NCBI GenBank assembly: GCA_025360645.1
Contig: JANYBT010000029.1
Coordinates: 1 to 43,875, forward strand
DNA from: Acidobacteriaceae bacterium
GTDB lineage: Bacteria; Acidobacteriota; Terriglobia; Terriglobales; Acidobacteriaceae
Direction of reading: 5' to 3'
DNA length: 43,875 bases
Part shown: positions 35,126 to 43,875 of the stretch, one piece after another
Layout of the letters: each line of letters begins with the position of its first letter
Position numbering within the stretch: the stretch's first letter is position 1
The notes under the pieces: generated by a model
Database searches by the model: none
The model's input: only the letters and a program-made list of their open reading frames with translations
What the model was told of the DNA's origin: nothing
Translations under genes and position numbers: made by a program

Positions 35126-35304
35126 CGATGGAACTGACCCATTTTTCGGCCGCGGTGGTGTTTGCGTTATTTGCTTCGGTGGTGTTTGGCATCACGCAAC
35201 GGAATACGACGTCCGAACAGGTGCGCTACGGGCTGAAGTGCTTCGCCTATTTTGTGGGCGGAGTATTTTTGGCGGCGTGGGCGATGTGGTTAATTCGGCG
35301 GTAG
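35122..35304 (+). CDS. Small two-helix membrane protein, unknown
   Basis: The 60-residue protein has two hydrophobic helices (about 8-24 and 42-57) joined by a short polar loop (TQRNTTSEQVRYGLK). The ATG at 35122 follows GGAAAG and overlaps the upstream stop by 4 nt. It likely works with the preceding membrane protein. I do not recognise a family. Confidence 0.6.
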   Translation: MTMELTHFSAAVVFALFASVVFGITQRNTTSEQVRYGLKCFAYFVGGVFLAAWAMWLIRR

Positions 35305-35410
35305 GCGAGAGCCGTGAATGTCGGGGAGCGGTCCCTTCTGGAGTGTCTTCTTAGACAGCTTTTCTTGGAGCCGTGACTTTGCCAAGGTACCGTGATCGAC
35401 CTCGTCCGAG

Positions 35411-36724
35411 CTAATTTTTGCCGGTGAGAGTCTGAAACAGGAAGATAGCCGCTGCAGCCGTCACCACGGCGGTTACGACCCAGCCGGATCCTAGCAGAAT
35501 AGGGTTGAGTGGTTTTCGCTTCATCTTGCTGTGGTTACCGGCAATCAACATCATCATAGTCAATGTGATGGGAGTCGCCAAGCCCCCGGCGATGGAGCTG
35601 GCAAACAGCAATTTGATCGGGGTGACGCCCGCCAGAGCAATCGCGGAGCCAACCGCCAGCACCGCGACGAGAGTCAGATAAAATTTTCGTGCGCGCCAAA
35701 ACGTTTTTTCGATGTTCCCTCCCCAACCGAACATTTCGCTCACCACGTAAGAGCTGGTTGCGGTGAGCACGGGAATGGCAATGAGCGCGGAGGCCAAAAG
35801 ACCGACGCCAAACAGAAGCGAGGCCCAATGGCCGGCAAACGGGGTCAACGCAGTGGCCGCATCTTCGGCGGTTTGCACAACCTTGTGGTTCACTCCGAGC
35901 GTGGCGCCGGTCGCGATCAGGATGAACCAAAAGCTTGCGCCGGCGACAATGGTTCCGAGCGTGGAGTCCACTTGCACCAAACCTAACTGCGATAGCGGCG
36001 CTGTTTCCTCCGACATCTCTTCGGTTTCCCAAATGTAGGAGTAGGCCGTGAGAGTGGTGCCGAGCAGTGCAATTGCGCCCGCGATCATGGGGCCGTTGAA
36101 TGAAAAGTGGGGAATGAGCGAATTGCGCAGCACATCAGTCCAATGCGGTTTCGCTAAAAACGCCGCGGCGATATAGCTCAGGAACACGAGCGGAAGATAG
36201 ATGAGCACGCGTTGAAAGGTTGCATAATTTCCAAAAACGAGCATGAGCCCGGCGGCTGTGGCGAGCGGGATGACGAACCAGCGATAATCGAGGTGGAGCA
36301 GGAGCGAGAGGGCAGCGCCGCCGCCTTCCAGGTCGGCTGCCAACGTCATCAAATTCACAATCAGCACGGATATCAGCGCGAGCAATGCCCAGCCCTTGCC
36401 GTAGCGGGTGCGCACAGCATCTTCCAGGCCGCAGCGCATCACCATGCCAACTTGGGCGCTGATCGCCTGCACAATCGCAAGCATCGGGATGACCAGCAAC
36501 ACCAGCCAGCTCAAGCCATAGACAGTGGTCGAACCGATCACCGCAAGCGATGCAACCGTTGTGGGGTCATTATCGGATGCGCCCGAGACGATTCCAGGGC
36601 CAAGTACTCTCCACCAAGGGACAGGAGTTTTTTTGCCGTTCGAACGCGGCCCCCTAGCCGGTAATCGGCGAGATGACGGGTTCGTTGTGCCACCTTGGGT
36701 CCGCCCCTTCGCGTCTCTTACCAT
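35411..36724 (-). CDS. NRAMP-related divalent metal transporter, non-canonical motifs
   Basis: The protein has about 437 residues and about 11 membrane helices. The first helix carries GPGIVSGASDNDPTTVASL (D51-P54) where canonical MntH has DPGN. The sixth-helix metal-site region reads TLTAYSYIWETEEM, without the usual Met-Pro-His motif. This is an NRAMP-superfamily branch, and the ion may be other than Mn2+/Fe2+, for example Mg2+ as in NRMT-type proteins; that is inference. A polar N-terminal tail of about 35 residues precedes helix 1. The frame is open to 36799 (another ATG); I prefer the ATG at 36724. Confidence 0.8.
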   Translation of the reverse strand: MVRDAKGRTQGGTTNPSSRRLPARGPRSNGKKTPVPWWRVLGPGIVSGASDNDPTTVASLAVIGSTTVYGLSWLVLLVIPMLAIVQAISAQVGMVMRCGLEDAVRTRYGKGWALLALISVLIVNLMTLAADLEGGGAALSLLLHLDYRWFVIPLATAAGLMLVFGNYATFQRVLIYLPLVFLSYIAAAFLAKPHWTDVLRNSLIPHFSFNGPMIAGAIALLGTTLTAYSYIWETEEMSEETAPLSQLGLVQVDSTLGTIVAGASFWFILIATGATLGVNHKVVQTAEDAATALTPFAGHWASLLFGVGLLASALIAIPVLTATSSYVVSEMFGWGGNIEKTFWRARKFYLTLVAVLAVGSAIALAGVTPIKLLFASSIAGGLATPITLTMMMLIAGNHSKMKRKPLNPILLGSGWVVTAVVTAAAAIFLFQTLTGKN

Positions 36725-36834
36725 GCCCTTGTGAACCTCTTCATGACTTACCAGGGGAACCCGCACGACCTTACTGGCAAGCAGCGTGATCAACAGCATC
36801 CACTGCCCGTTTCTACAATCCCCTTAAATTTACC

Positions 36835-37776
36835 TCACCCTTCCCAAACAAAGGCCTCGAAAATCCTGCCGGGCTGGAATCCCATGCGGCGGTAGAGTTC
36901 AACGGCGCGGTGGTTCGCTTCGGTGACGGTGAGGGTGACGGCGGAGAAGTTGCGGGCGCGAAGATTTTCCGCGGAGGCCGCCAGCAGGGCCTCGCCGATG
37001 CCTCGCGAGCGGAATTCCGGCAGCACGCAGACCTGGGTCATGTGCCCCACGTCGTGGCGGACGCGCGAGCACAGAGCAACGCCGATCAGATGGCGGGTGA
37101 AGCGATGGACTGCGACCCAGGAGGACGGGGCATCGAATACGCCGCACCCGGGGAAGCGCACGATGTTGTTGAGGAAGCGGAGAGCGCCGCTAAGAGTGCG
37201 GTACTGGTCGTTAATGGTGGAATCCACGTGGCCGCGATAGGCGGCAGTGATGACTGCGGCGGCGCTCTGGTAGTAAGTTTCGGCCCAGGGCCGGATTTCG
37301 ATTTCAGGAGCGAGCTCGGCGGGGCTGAGATTGGCCGGGAGCGGCAGGGTCATGAAGATTCGGGGATGGCGCGAGAATCCCTGCTGCAGGAACGGTTGCG
37401 AGATGACGCCCGCTTCCTGCACCAGCAGTTGCGCCTCCACGCGATGAATGCCGGGAGACTGCTGCAGAGTTTCGATGACATGGGTCAGGAGCTGGGCCTC
37501 GACCTCATGCGGAGCGGAGAGCCGACTGCCGTTGGCGACGAAGAGATCGCCAATCACACCCTTGTTACCTTCATAGACGAAGAACGAGTAGCCGAAGATC
37601 TGGCCGCGCTCGACGGCGGCGTATCCGGGCAGAATCTTGGAGTCGAGGTAGCGCAGGACCATCTCGGCGGAACTGGAGTAGTCCCAGGAGAGGCGGTCGG
37701 CCCAAACTCGCGATTCCTCCTCGAGCAGAGGGCGCAGGTCGTGAGACGAGAAGTGGCGGAGGTCGAGAATTTCCAC
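36835..37776 (-). CDS. GNAT N-acetyltransferase, two-domain
   Basis: The 313-residue protein has two acetyltransferase-like halves. The second (about 160-313) keeps the acetyl-CoA motif VLPEFRSRGIGEALLAASAENL and the ending TVTEANHRAVELYRRMGFQPGR. The first (about 1-150) has the fold pattern but a degenerate CoA loop. The substrate is unknown. The start is a GTG at 37776 with a weak ribosome site. It lies downstream of an ArnT-like gene. Confidence 0.8.
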   Translation of the reverse strand: MEILDLRHFSSHDLRPLLEEESRVWADRLSWDYSSSAEMVLRYLDSKILPGYAAVERGQIFGYSFFVYEGNKGVIGDLFVANGSRLSAPHEVEAQLLTHVIETLQQSPGIHRVEAQLLVQEAGVISQPFLQQGFSRHPRIFMTLPLPANLSPAELAPEIEIRPWAETYYQSAAAVITAAYRGHVDSTINDQYRTLSGALRFLNNIVRFPGCGVFDAPSSWVAVHRFTRHLIGVALCSRVRHDVGHMTQVCVLPEFRSRGIGEALLAASAENLRARNFSAVTLTVTEANHRAVELYRRMGFQPGRIFEAFVWEG

Positions 37777-37860
37777 GAAGATCGACGCGGTATCGGCCCG
37801 CGCGGGTGAAAGGCAAGTCTAGAGCTTGGGCGGGGATGGAAGCAATGCGGGGAACATGGG

Positions 37861-37888
37861 GCGGCAACCCTAGGGCGGCAACCCTAGG
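37861..37888 (+). repeat. Tandem 14-bp duplication at the glycosyltransferase stop codon
   Basis: GCGGCAACCCTAGG occurs twice in a row (37861-37874 and 37875-37888). On the minus strand each copy carries a TAG; the second copy supplies the true stop codon. Confidence 0.8.
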
Positions 37889-39512
37889 GCATCGGCATGG
37901 CGTGGGCGGGAGCGGCTCCGGGCGCGGAGACCCAGAAATATTCGAGGTGCTGCGCGGGAATAGCGCCGAGATGGGAGACGCGTCGACCCGCCGTGTATTT
38001 CTGGAATTCGGATTGGGAGTCTTCGCGCGACACCAGCAAGTGCTGACCCGGGGGCATTTGTCCCTGCTCGTAACGCTCGACGGGATGGTTCAAGTAGAAC
38101 TCCAAGCCGTAGTCCTGTTCACGAGTGGTGTGGAAGACGGCAAGGGGCAAGGGCGCGGTCTGAACGTGCAGGATATCCACTGCGATGGGGCGGGCGGAGA
38201 GCTTGGCATCCAGGGCGGGAGTGGCAATCCGCAGAACGGCTCCGACGGCAATGACCACAGGGATGAGGGTGACGAAGCGGAACATTCGCAGACCGGCGCG
38301 GGTGGACAGAGTGAGAGCGACGCCCACGGCCAGGATCAGTGTGATGAGCGAAGCCACCAGCAAGGCGCGGCCTGCGATGTTCTGATGAAACAGGAAGTAC
38401 TGCACCAGCAGCGCGAAGAAGACGGGAGTGGCGGCCAGGAGTCCGTGGAGCGCAGCTTGCCAGAACGGAATGCGGTCTTGGTTTTGCCAGTGGCGGCGCA
38501 GGTAGTCAGCCAGGAGAAGCGGAACGGCGGGGACAGCCGGCAGGATGTATCCGGGCAGCTTCGATTGCGACAAGCTGAAGAAGATCACTGGAAGGACGAG
38601 CCAGAGGAGCAGAAAAATGTTCCAACCGTCTTCGGGATTGGAGGCGCGTCCGCGGCTGGCCCAGGCGGCGCGGGCGGCTTCCGCTTTGGCAAGCCCGCCG
38701 AACAGAAGCCAGGGCATCACGCTCAACGCCATCACTGGAATGTAGTACCAGAAGGGCTGTGAGTGGTGGTAGAGGTTGCTGCCGAAGCGCGCGAGGTTGT
38801 GCTGCCAGAGAAAGACGCGTGCGAACTCAGGGTTGCGAAGCTGCACGAGGACGAACCACGGCAACGCGACTGCGAGGTACACGACAATTCCGGGAAGCCA
38901 CAGAGTTCGCCAGACAATTCGCCAATTTCTTTGCGATGCAGCGAAGGCCACGACGATGACTGCGGCGAGGAAGGGGGCGATCGGGCCCTTGGCCAAGGTG
39001 CCCAGAGCGGCGAAAGCATAGAACGCGGCGAGATATCCTCGGCGGCCAGATTCGTGCCAAGCGTACCAGCACAGCAGGGCGAGAGTGAACATCGCCGTGA
39101 GCGGCATATCGGTGGAGGCGGCGCGAGCAAATCCGATAGTTGCGGCGCAGGAGGCGGTCATCAGAGCGCCGTCAATCTCAGAGCCTGGCCGAAATCGGCG
39201 CAGAAACAGATAGATCGCAACCACCATCAGGGTGGCATCTAGCGCGGAGGGCACGCGAGCGGCCCAGTCGCTGACGCCGAACAAGCTGTAGGAAATCATG
39301 GCCTGCCAGTAGTAGAGGGCCGGCTTTTCGAGCCAGGGCTGGCCGTTCAAGACAGGCGTGATCCAGTCGTGGCGGACGAGCATCTCCCGGGCAATTTGGG
39401 CGTACCGAGGTTCATCCGCGCCGACCAGGCCAAAGCTGCCCAGCCCGAAGAAAAACAGGAAGCCGCAGAAGCCGAGGAGCAGGATCGCGTCAGTGCGGGT
39501 GCGGTTGGTCAC
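37884..39512 (-). CDS. ArnT-like glycosyltransferase (GT83/PMT family)
   Basis: The 542-residue polytopic protein would move a lipid-linked sugar onto a periplasmic target such as lipid A or a protein. It has about 12 hydrophobic helices. The first periplasmic loop keeps the catalytic pair D33-E34 in VGADEPRYAQIAREML, followed by NGQPWLEKPALYYW, the typical family loop. The soluble C-terminal part (about 440-542) is periplasmic. The exact sugar cannot be read from the sequence. The ATG at 39512 begins MTNRTRTDAILLLGF. It is 45 bp after the small membrane gene and may be cotranscribed with it. Confidence 0.88.
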   Translation of the reverse strand: MTNRTRTDAILLLGFCGFLFFFGLGSFGLVGADEPRYAQIAREMLVRHDWITPVLNGQPWLEKPALYYWQAMISYSLFGVSDWAARVPSALDATLMVVAIYLFLRRFRPGSEIDGALMTASCAATIGFARAASTDMPLTAMFTLALLCWYAWHESGRRGYLAAFYAFAALGTLAKGPIAPFLAAVIVVAFAASQRNWRIVWRTLWLPGIVVYLAVALPWFVLVQLRNPEFARVFLWQHNLARFGSNLYHHSQPFWYYIPVMALSVMPWLLFGGLAKAEAARAAWASRGRASNPEDGWNIFLLLWLVLPVIFFSLSQSKLPGYILPAVPAVPLLLADYLRRHWQNQDRIPFWQAALHGLLAATPVFFALLVQYFLFHQNIAGRALLVASLITLILAVGVALTLSTRAGLRMFRFVTLIPVVIAVGAVLRIATPALDAKLSARPIAVDILHVQTAPLPLAVFHTTREQDYGLEFYLNHPVERYEQGQMPPGQHLLVSREDSQSEFQKYTAGRRVSHLGAIPAQHLEYFWVSAPGAAPAHAMPMP

Positions 39513-39557
39513 GGTATCAGTTCAGTGTAAATGGGGCGCGCGAATGGGTTCGAGATT

Positions 39558-39806
39558 CTACTCGTGGGCTTTGGAGCGCACAATGGCATAGAGACTGACC
39601 AGAGCCCACGTGGTCTCGAGGACAACGAATCCCAGTTGGAAGGGACGAAAGGCGATGTAGGCCAGGATTCCGGAGCCCAGCACGTTGAGGACGTTGTAGG
39701 CGGTCTTGCGTGAACTCATCCATCCCATTTGATGGCCGATGTAAGCGGCCAGAATGAGCAACGCTCCGGCGAACGATATGAGCTGTTGGGATGTTGATGG
39801 GCTCAT
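39558..39806 (-). CDS. Small membrane protein, CBU_0592-like
   Basis: The 82-residue protein has three hydrophobic segments (about 10-25, 38-55, 58-76) and the motif SRKTAYNVLNVLGSGILAYIA. This is the pattern of a small conserved bacterial membrane protein family (CBU_0592-type). Its ATG overlaps the nrnA stop as ATGA, so it is translationally coupled to that gene. The function is unknown. Confidence 0.75.
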   Translation of the reverse strand: MSPSTSQQLISFAGALLILAAYIGHQMGWMSSRKTAYNVLNVLGSGILAYIAFRPFQLGFVVLETTWALVSLYAIVRSKAHE

Positions 39807-40750
39807 AGCAGGCGCTCGCCCAGCCGCACTTGCGCCAGCATGCGGGCAACGGCCACCGAGAGTGGACCTTCCAGGGAGCAACCGCCGGCACACTGATGGC
39901 CGCCGCCACCGAATTGCTCGGCGACGGAGGCAACGTTGAGGCCGCCTTTGCTACGCAAGCTGACGCGGTAGCGGCGGTCTGGCAGCTCGCGAAAAAAGAC
40001 CGCCACCTCGACATCCTGAATGGAGAGGGCGTAGTTCACCAGACCCTCGCAGTCTTCGTCGCGAGCGCCGCAGCGTTCCATCTGCTCTTGCGTCACCCAA
40101 ATCCAGGCCAGCGGGCCTTCGCGATGCAAGTTGGAAAGAGCCGCGCCCAGCAAGCGCATTTTGGCGGTGGAATGAGCGAAATAGATGTTGCGGGCGCAGC
40201 GGACGGGATCAGCGCCGGCCAGCACAAGTTCGCGGGCCAGGGCGAAGGTGTGTTCGTCGGTCCCCTGAAACATGAAGGAGCCAGTATCGGTCATCAACGC
40301 GGTGTAGAGGCAGGTAGCGACCTCAGGCTCAATCGGCACGCCCACCGCTTGCGCCAGTTGGTACACCATCTCGCCGGTAGCGACGGCGCGGGGATCGATC
40401 CAGTTGACATGCGCGAACTCGCGGCCGCTGAGGTGATGATCAATGTTGATCAGGAAATTCTTTTCCAGGCCGGCGAGGCGGGTGCGCTGCACGCTGTCGC
40501 ATTCCAGGATGATGGCCGCGTCGTAGTCGCCGTTGATCTGGCTGGCGGTGCGGACGCGATCGGCGAACGGCAGGGTGCGATAGATGCGGGGCACGCCATC
40601 GTGCAAGACCACGTCGGCCTCACGCCCCATTTGACGCAGAATCTGGGCGCAGGCGAGGGCGGAGCCGACTCCGTCGCCGTCCGGACGCGCGTGGGAAGTA
40701 AGCACGAAGCGCTGGCGGCCGAAAATTTCTTTCAACACCTGCTGCAACAT
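39803..40750 (-). CDS. nrnA: DHH-family oligoribonuclease/pAp phosphatase NrnA
   Basis: NrnA degrades short oligoribonucleotides and dephosphorylates pAp. The 315-residue protein has the DHH domain with SHARPDGDGVGSAL, IILECDS, INIDHHLSG and ALMTDTGSF. The C-terminal DHHA1 domain carries FGGGGHQCAGGCSLEGP. The ATG at 40750 lies 2 bp after the rbfA stop. The order infB, ylxP, rbfA, nrnA is the standard translation/RNA-turnover operon, usually followed by truB, here replaced by a small membrane gene. Confidence 0.93.
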   Translation of the reverse strand: MLQQVLKEIFGRQRFVLTSHARPDGDGVGSALACAQILRQMGREADVVLHDGVPRIYRTLPFADRVRTASQINGDYDAAIILECDSVQRTRLAGLEKNFLINIDHHLSGREFAHVNWIDPRAVATGEMVYQLAQAVGVPIEPEVATCLYTALMTDTGSFMFQGTDEHTFALARELVLAGADPVRCARNIYFAHSTAKMRLLGAALSNLHREGPLAWIWVTQEQMERCGARDEDCEGLVNYALSIQDVEVAVFFRELPDRRYRVSLRSKGGLNVASVAEQFGGGGHQCAGGCSLEGPLSVAVARMLAQVRLGERLL

Positions 40751-40752
40751 GT

Positions 40753-41115
40753 CTAGCTCTTCTTTTTCTTCGTCCTTTTCAAAAGTTCGTCAATGCGCGG
40801 CCCGTACTCCAAAGAACGATCCTGCTGGAAGATCAATTCCGGACAGCGGCGCAGATGCAGGCGCTCGGCCAGTTCCCGGCGAATGTAGAGTTTGGCCGCT
40901 TCCAGACCCTCCATGGTGGCCTCACATTCGTCTTCATCGCCCTGGACCACGACCAGAACGCGAGCGGAGCGGCCATCCGGGGCCAAGTGCACTTCACTCA
41001 CGCTGACCAAGCCAATGCGCGGGTCGCTCAGTTCGCCTTCGAGCAGGGTATCGATCTCCTCGCGCAGCACACCGCTCATGCGGTCGCGATGGTATTTTTG
41101 CCCCCGGTTCTCCAA
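40753..41115 (-). CDS. rbfA: Ribosome-binding factor A, TTG start
   Basis: RbfA is a KH-fold factor for maturation of the 30S subunit. The 120-residue protein has HRDRMSGVLREEIDTLLEGE, DPRIGLVSVSEVHLAPDGR, AARVYI-like VEVV strands and the C-terminal CPELIFQQDRSLEYGPRIDELL with the basic tail KRTKKKKS, all family features. The start is TTG at 41115 with GAGGTG six bases upstream; an ATG at 41079 would lose conserved N-terminal residues. Confidence 0.92.
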   Translation of the reverse strand: MENRGQKYHRDRMSGVLREEIDTLLEGELSDPRIGLVSVSEVHLAPDGRSARVLVVVQGDEDECEATMEGLEAAKLYIRRELAERLHLRRCPELIFQQDRSLEYGPRIDELLKRTKKKKS

Positions 41116-41177
41116 TTGCTACACCTCGAAATAAACCGATGAGAATAACAGAAAATGACACGAGATGCAGAGGAATC

Positions 41178-41465
41178 TTACTCGATTTCCAAAAAAGAGT
41201 CGGTGACTTCCGCGCCAGCGTTGTTGGTGATGCGGTGGGCGGCGTGCTCGACGTTCTTCATCAGCCCGTCCAGATAGTCGCGGGAGGAGGAGATGCTGAC
41301 CACTCCGATGGTGGCCTGGTTCCACAAATTGCTGGGGTCGAGCTCGGCCACAGACACGTTGAAACTGGAGCGCAAACGGTCTTTCAGGCTGCGCAGTACC
41401 TGGCGCTTGTCTTTAAGAGACTGGGCGGCCTCAATGCGGATTTCGAGAGTGAGAATAGCAATCAC
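41178..41465 (-). CDS. ylxP: YlxP/DUF503 family protein
   Basis: The 95-residue protein has MIAILTLEIRIEAAQSLKDKRQVLRSL and RLRSSFNVSVAELDPSNLWNQATIGVVSIS, diagnostic of DUF503. The family is a small ferredoxin-like fold conserved beside infB and rbfA and thought to act in ribosome assembly or translation. The start is a GTG at 41465; the ribosome site is weak. It follows infB after 199 bp, an unusually long gap that contains 13-bp tandem repeats. Confidence 0.9.
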   Translation of the reverse strand: MIAILTLEIRIEAAQSLKDKRQVLRSLKDRLRSSFNVSVAELDPSNLWNQATIGVVSISSSRDYLDGLMKNVEHAAHRITNNAGAEVTDSFLEIE

Positions 41466-41523
41466 TGGAGCGCGTTGGTGGCGAGATTGCCGAGGGGAGT
41501 TCGCGCACCGAGCCGGTTATTAC

Positions 41524-41575
41524 TCGGAATACAGGTTCGGAATACAGGTTCGGAATTCAGGCTCGGAATCCAGCT
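41524..41575 (+). repeat. Four tandem 13-bp repeats between infB and ylxP
   Basis: Units of TCGGAATACAGGT begin at 41524, 41537, 41550 and 41563; the first two are identical and the last two differ at two and three positions. They interrupt an otherwise tightly packed operon. Confidence 0.85.
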
Positions 41576-41664
41576 TCAGCTGTCGCCACCAGCCCAGCGT
41601 CTAAACCCGCTGGGACAATATGTTCGGCGTTGCAAGGCCTGGCAAGCCGTAACTCGCAACTTTT

Positions 41665-43875
41665 TTATGCCATCATTTCGGCGGCAACGCGCTCGGTGAC
41701 AAAGGCCTCAATGATGTCACCGACCTTGATGTCGCCATAGTTGGCGATGGCGATGCCGCACTCCATGCCATTGCTGACAGAGCTGGCATCGTCTTTGAAG
41801 CGTCGCAGCGAACTGATCTTGCCCTTGAACACCATGGTGCCGTCGCGCAGCAGACGAACATCGGAATCGCGCTTGATGGAACCGTCCATCACCTGGCAAC
41901 CGGCAATAGTGCCGATCTTGGGGATGCGGAAGGTTTCCCGGACTTCGGCACGGCCCTGATAGGTCTCCTTAATAATGGGTTCCAGCAGACCGGTCATGGC
42001 GCGCTTAATTTCGTCCTGCAACTCGTAAATGATGGTGTGCAGGCGGATATCCACTTTATCTTGTTCGGCGAGCTCGTGGGCCTTGCGCTCGGGACGGACG
42101 TTGAAGCCGATGATGATGGCATTGGAGGCCGATGCCAACAGCACGTCAGTCTCAGTGATGGCGCCTACACCCGAGTGAATGACTTTCAATCGCACCTGGT
42201 CATTAGACAGCTTGGCCAGCAAGTCGATGAGCACTTCGACGGAACCGGCCACATCCCCTTTGAGGATGATGTTGAGTTCCTTCATGTTGGCGCTCTTGAT
42301 CTGCTCCGCCAAGCCTTCCAGCGACACCCGCGAGCTCTTGGACAAGGTGGCTTCGCGGGATTTTTGTTCGCGGTATTCGGAGATATTGCGGGCCTTGTCG
42401 CGGTCCGCCACCACTACAAACTGATCGCCGGCGTGGGGCAAGCCTTCCATGCCCAGGATCTCGACCGGGGTGGAAGGGGGGGCTTCGGCCAAGGCTTGTC
42501 CGCGATCGTCAAACATGGCGCGGATCTTGCCATAGACATTGCCGACTACAAAGTTGTCGCCGTTGCGCAGGGTGCCATTCTGCACCAGCAGGGTGGCGAC
42601 GGGGCCGCGGCCGCGGTCGAGCTTGGCTTCGAGCACGACGCCGCTGGCAGAACGTTCCGCGGTGGCTTTGAGTTCCTGCAAATCCGCCACCAGACAAATC
42701 ATTTCCATCAGCAGATTGAGGTTGGTTTTCTTTTTGGCGGAAACATCGACAAAGACGGTCTTGCCGCCCCAGTCTTCGGGCATCAAACCGCGGTCCGCCA
42801 ACTGCTTCTTCACCCGATCGGGCATGGCGTCGGGCTTGTCGATCTTGTTGACCGCGACGATGATGGGAACTTCGGCGGCATGGGCGTGGTCAATGGCTTC
42901 CACGGTCTGGGGCATTACGCCGTCGTCGGCGGCGACGACCAAGACCACGATATCGGTGGCTTTGGCGCCGCGGGCACGCATACGGGTGAAGGCTTCGTGA
43001 CCGGGCGTGTCCAGGAATACGATCTGCCGGCCAAAGGCGGGGGATTCTTTGTCGAGCACCGTGACTTTGTAGGCGCCGATGTGCTGGGTAATCCCGCCCG
43101 CTTCGCCTTCCGCCACACTGGTGGAGCGGATGGCATCGAGCAGCGTGGTTTTGCCGTGATCGACGTGGCCCATGATGGTGACCACGGGCGGACGAATCCC
43201 GATATCGGCAGGTTCATCCTTGCCCTCGGTACCCTGCTCCATGTCTTTGGAGGCCTGCTCTTCGAAGGTGATGACGTTGGTATCAGCGCCGAAGAAACGG
43301 GCCATCTCGCTGGCCAACTCGGCATCGAGAGTCTGATTGATGGTCGCAAACACGCCGCGTGAAAGTAATCGGCCCATCAGGTCTTTAGCGCGAATTTCCA
43401 ACTTCTCCGCCAGATCTTTGACGCTGATGCCTTCGGTGATGGTGATGCTGCGGGTGATGGGCTGCGGTTCATTGGAGAGCGACAACCGCGGCGGCGGAGT
43501 GTAGCCCTTCATGGGGCCTTCCTTCACCCCACGCGGAACATAACGTTGTCCGGGACGACGCGAAGGCGCGCCGGGACGGCTAGCGGGACGAGTGGATCCA
43601 GGCGGCGGTGCGCTCGAGGGGCCGGGGCCCACACCCAGTGGACGTGCGCCGGTAGGAGACTGGCGCGTCGGGTGCATAGGGCGGCGCTCCCCGGGACGAA
43701 TGGGAGGACGCGATCCAGGAGCTTGGGGCCGGGTACGCTGAAAAATGGGTTGTCCCGGAACTGGGCGGCCAGGACTGGGTCGCAGCGGCGCTCCCGAGGC
43801 ATCCGTCGCAGAAGCAGCGGGCTGGATGGGCTTGAGAGGCGCCTTATAGACGGGGCGCGGGCCGGTTTGCGGCAT
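41665..43875 (-). CDS. infB: Translation initiation factor IF-2, N-terminus outside window
   Basis: IF-2 is the GTPase that brings initiator tRNA to the ribosome. The visible 736 residues start inside the Pro/Arg/Gly-rich linker (about 1-130). They continue with the IF2-N fold ([27 protein letters not shown]) and the G domain: [12 protein letters not shown] (about 234-245), [15 protein letters not shown] and NKIDKP. The C2-type initiator-tRNA domain ends with [12 protein letters not shown] and [21 protein letters not shown]. The Met at the window edge is internal to a longer protein, so the gene is partial at its 5' end. It is the first visible gene of the ylxP-rbfA-nrnA group. Confidence 0.95.
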   Translation of the reverse strand: MPQTGPRPVYKAPLKPIQPAASATDASGAPLRPSPGRPVPGQPIFQRTRPQAPGSRPPIRPGERRPMHPTRQSPTGARPLGVGPGPSSAPPPGSTRPASRPGAPSRRPGQRYVPRGVKEGPMKGYTPPPRLSLSNEPQPITRSITITEGISVKDLAEKLEIRAKDLMGRLLSRGVFATINQTLDAELASEMARFFGADTNVITFEEQASKDMEQGTEGKDEPADIGIRPPVVTIMGHVDHGKTTLLDAIRSTSVAEGEAGGITQHIGAYKVTVLDKESPAFGRQIVFLDTPGHEAFTRMRARGAKATDIVVLVVAADDGVMPQTVEAIDHAHAAEVPIIVAVNKIDKPDAMPDRVKKQLADRGLMPEDWGGKTVFVDVSAKKKTNLNLLMEMICLVADLQELKATAERSASGVVLEAKLDRGRGPVATLLVQNGTLRNGDNFVVGNVYGKIRAMFDDRGQALAEAPPSTPVEILGMEGLPHAGDQFVVVADRDKARNISEYREQKSREATLSKSSRVSLEGLAEQIKSANMKELNIILKGDVAGSVEVLIDLLAKLSNDQVRLKVIHSGVGAITETDVLLASASNAIIIGFNVRPERKAHELAEQDKVDIRLHTIIYELQDEIKRAMTGLLEPIIKETYQGRAEVRETFRIPKIGTIAGCQVMDGSIKRDSDVRLLRDGTMVFKGKISSLRRFKDDASSVSNGMECGIAIANYGDIKVGDIIEAFVTERVAAEMMA

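Noticed and set aside
42037-43362. 441-codon open frame on the plus strand
   Set aside because: It is antisense to infB; the composition is a mirror image of the G-domain codons and no ribosome site or motif is present.

Overview
The window looks like chromosomal core DNA of an acidobacterium, most likely of the Terriglobia (Koribacter-like) type. The basis is high G+C, Gram-negative envelope genes, the gene neighbourhoods (hfq-hflX beside a split atp operon with b' and b subunits; rpoZ-rho; hrcA-grpE-dnaJ-rsmE; infB-ylxP-rbfA-nrnA) and several small protein types that I associate with that phylum. The assignment is an inference; no rRNA gene is present to settle it, and I see no tRNA, rRNA, CRISPR array or insertion sequence.

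Layout. 1-419 (-) is the start of a membrane protein cut by the window edge. 844-2550 (+) holds hfq and hflX. 2887-9348 (+) is an F1Fo ATP synthase operon (b', b, delta, alpha, gamma, beta, epsilon) that lacks the a and c subunits. 9455-10120 (-) is a secreted Gly/Tyr-repeat protein ending in a clear terminator. 10373-12960 (+) carries a 3-hydroxyacyl-CoA dehydrogenase, a small membrane protein, a metallo-beta-lactamase-fold hydrolase and a zinc-finger/membrane protein. 13085-19725 (-) carries msrA, a two-gene operon (outer-membrane barrel plus cytochrome c) with Fur-type palindromes around its promoter, a Fur-family regulator, a secreted coiled-coil protein, rho, rpoZ and comM. 19881-21074 (-) is a thiolase. 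21296-21496 (+) is a very small complete transcription unit encoding a 16-residue Lys/Ala peptide. 21592-28577 (-) holds a UvrD-type helicase-nuclease and the hrcA-grpE-dnaJ-rsmE heat-shock group. 28979-30911 (+) is an ECF sigma factor, its anti-sigma factor and a secreted Gln/Arg-rich protein.

After proline dehydrogenase (30916-31842, -) comes a visibly more A+T-rich accessory patch with divergent dinD and a coiled-coil/HARE-HTH gene (about 31.9-33.5 kb). Then follow an M24 peptidase and two small membrane proteins (+), and a long minus-strand run: an NRAMP-like transporter, a double-GNAT protein, an ArnT-like glycosyltransferase, a small membrane protein, nrnA, rbfA, ylxP and infB (cut by the right edge).

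The genes mainly serve energy conversion, RNA metabolism and translation, protein folding and envelope stress, and acyl-CoA metabolism. The less ordinary parts are regulatory and repetitive: paired Fur-like operators, a degenerate CIRCE element, a dnaJ without an ATG/GTG/TTG start, a probable leaderless gene next to dinD, the tiny Lys/Ala peptide unit, and many short tandem or palindromic intergenic repeats. No single large new system is evident; the best candidates for new biology are the 21.3 kb micro-gene, the dinD/HARE pair and the Fur-box operon.
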